Assembly: GCA_023382135.1 (NCBI GenBank) | Contig: JAMCQK010000190.1 | Coordinates: forward strand, 1-6,374 | Direction of reading: 5' to 3' | Length of the DNA stretch: 6,374 nucleotides | Source of the DNA: Deinococcus sp. | GTDB lineage: Bacteria; Deinococcota; Deinococci; Deinococcales; Thermaceae | Part shown: positions 5,886 through 6,374 of the stretch, piece by piece | Numbering within the stretch: the stretch's first letter is position 1 | Layout of the letters: the number at the start of each line of letters is the position of its first letter | The notes under the pieces: model-generated | What the model saw: only the letters and a program-made list of their open reading frames with translations | Databases searched by the model: none | Told to the model about the DNA's origin: nothing | Translations under genes and position numbers: made by a program

Positions 5886-5994
5886 TGGTTGTCATGCCTC
5901 TACGGTGCAAGCCGGGAGCGCAGCCGTAAGAACCAGCACCAGCGGGTGAAAGATCCCGTTGGGGAACCCTGTCCAGCTTACGCATCAACCTAGC
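5883..5994 (+). promoter_or_regulatory. Structured element in the rpoB leader (riboswitch-like)
   Basis: A closing stem pairs GCTTGGTTG (5883-5891) plus ATGC (5894-5897) with GCAT (5982-5985) and CAACCTAGC (5986-5994): twelve pairs with one mismatch and a two-base bulge. Inside are hairpin 1, TACGGTGC (5901-5908) with GCA-G-CCGTA (5920-5928), and hairpin 2, CAGCGGG (5940-5946) with CCCGTTG (5955-5961). CGTAAG (5925-5930) can instead pair with CTTACG (5977-5982), which competes with hairpin 1. Blocks GGTGCAAGCC, GCAGCCGTAAG, CCAG, GGGGAA, then ACC..GC recall, in the same order, the core of cobalamin riboswitches, but the early GGGAA block is missing and the element is short. A degenerate group II intron fragment is another possibility. 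The identity is not established. Confidence 0.4.
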
Positions 5995-5996
5995 AA

Positions 5997-6024
5997 TGCT
6001 CTGGCAAGGCCGGAGCAGAGGTGA
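5997..6024 (+). promoter_or_regulatory. Hairpin next to the rpoB ribosome binding site
   Basis: TGCTCTGG (5997-6004) pairs with CCGGAGCA (6010-6017), eight pairs with one U.G and a five-base loop. It overlaps by one base the Shine-Dalgarno AGAGGTGA (6017-6024), whose core is seven bases before the ATG. CCTCT at 5897-5901, in the upstream element, is complementary to the AGAGG. Confidence 0.5.
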
Positions 6025-6028
6025 ATGC

Positions 6029-6374
6029 ATGAAAACAGAGCGGTTCGGCCGGATCCAAGAAGTTATTCCCCTTCCACCACTCACCGAAATTCAGGTTGAG
6101 TCGTTCCACAAAGCCTTGCAGATGAACAAGGCCCCCACCAAACGAGACAACGTAGGTCTGCAGGCTGCCTTCAAAGAAACCTTCCCAATTGAAGAAGGCG
6201 AAAGGGGGCGCGGCGGCCTGGTGCTGGACTTCCTGGAGTACCGGCTGGCCGAGCCGCCTTTTGGCCATGACGAGTGCCGCGAAAAGGACTTGACTTACCA
6301 GGCACCGCTGTACGCCAAGCTGCAACTGATTCACAAAGACAGCGGGCTGATTAAGGAAGACGAGGTCTTCCTGG
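6029..6374 (+). CDS. rpoB: DNA-directed RNA polymerase beta subunit, N-terminal part (runs off the right edge)
   Basis: Beta subunit of RNA polymerase, forming one pincer and half of the active-site cleft. The 115 codons present are close to the start of the Thermus protein: FGRIQEVIPLPPLTEIQVESF (about 6-26), TFPIEEG (about 51-57), GGLVLDFLEYRLAEPPF (about 62-78), DECREKDLTYQAPLYAKLQLIHKDSGLIKEDEVFL to the edge. The full protein is about 1,120 residues in Thermus. The ATG at 6029-6031 has AGAGGTGA just upstream; an ATG at 6025 is out of frame. rplJ and rplL do not precede it, unlike in most bacteria but as I recall for Thermus, so it probably has its own promoter and leader. rpoC would be expected downstream, outside the window. 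Confidence 0.97.
   Translation, partial: MKTERFGRIQEVIPLPPLTEIQVESFHKALQMNKAPTKRDNVGLQAAFKETFPIEEGERGRGGLVLDFLEYRLAEPPFGHDECREKDLTYQAPLYAKLQLIHKDSGLIKEDEVFL

Noticed and set aside
5509..6334. Minus-strand frames 5509-5748, 5752-6084 and 5990-6334
   Set aside because: The first encodes the peptide typical of the dispersed repeat; the others overlap the rpoB leader and rpoB coding sequence in the antisense direction.

Overview
The window looks like chromosomal DNA from the Thermales (Deinococcota), most likely a Meiothermus-like bacterium. The main evidence is the right-hand gene. Its first 115 codons give a Thermus-type RNA polymerase beta subunit (start MKTERFGRIQEVIPLPP, later LDFLEYRL and DECREKDLTYQAPLY). 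Moderately high GC, a nearly leaderless gene and rpoB lying apart from rplJL also fit that group. This placement rests on remembered protein similarity, not on a search.

Left half (about 1-3480, minus strand): a pyrimidine-reduction operon read preT > preA > hydA. PreT (NAD(P)H-oxidising FAD/Fe-S subunit) and PreA (FMN/Fe-S catalytic subunit) form the bacterial dihydropyrimidine dehydrogenase, which reduces uracil or thymine to the dihydro form. HydA (dihydropyrimidinase, only the first 75 codons present) then opens the ring to the N-carbamoyl-beta-amino acid. A good sigma70-type promoter (TTGACA, 18 bp, TATACT) lies about 250 bases before preT, so the operon has a long leader. That leader holds a 19-bp palindrome and two short overlapping reading frames. 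Both junctions inside the operon (preT-preA and preA-hydA) carry copies of a dispersed intergenic repeat of the GATCCT..GCTC(A)GGAT type.

Middle (3586-5394): an acyl-CoA dehydrogenase gene on the minus strand, whose -10 box lies so close to the ATG that the mRNA should be almost leaderless. It is divergent from a small plus-strand gene for a single S1-domain RNA-binding protein with a Gly/Lys-rich basic tail. Between the S1 promoter and its start codon is a hairpin followed by seven T, with no upstream plus-strand gene for it to terminate, so it is a candidate attenuator.

Right end (5395-6374): after the S1 terminator comes about 570 bases of non-coding DNA. It contains a hairpin, a large composite copy of the same dispersed repeat (about 5585-5753) with a 12-bp direct repeat inside, a possible extended -10 promoter, and then a roughly 140-nt region before rpoB that folds into a closed multi-branch structure with alternative pairings. 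Parts of it resemble the cobalamin riboswitch core in order. This structured rpoB leader is the most intriguing unexplained element. The genes otherwise are well-known families, and no complete new multi-gene system is evident.
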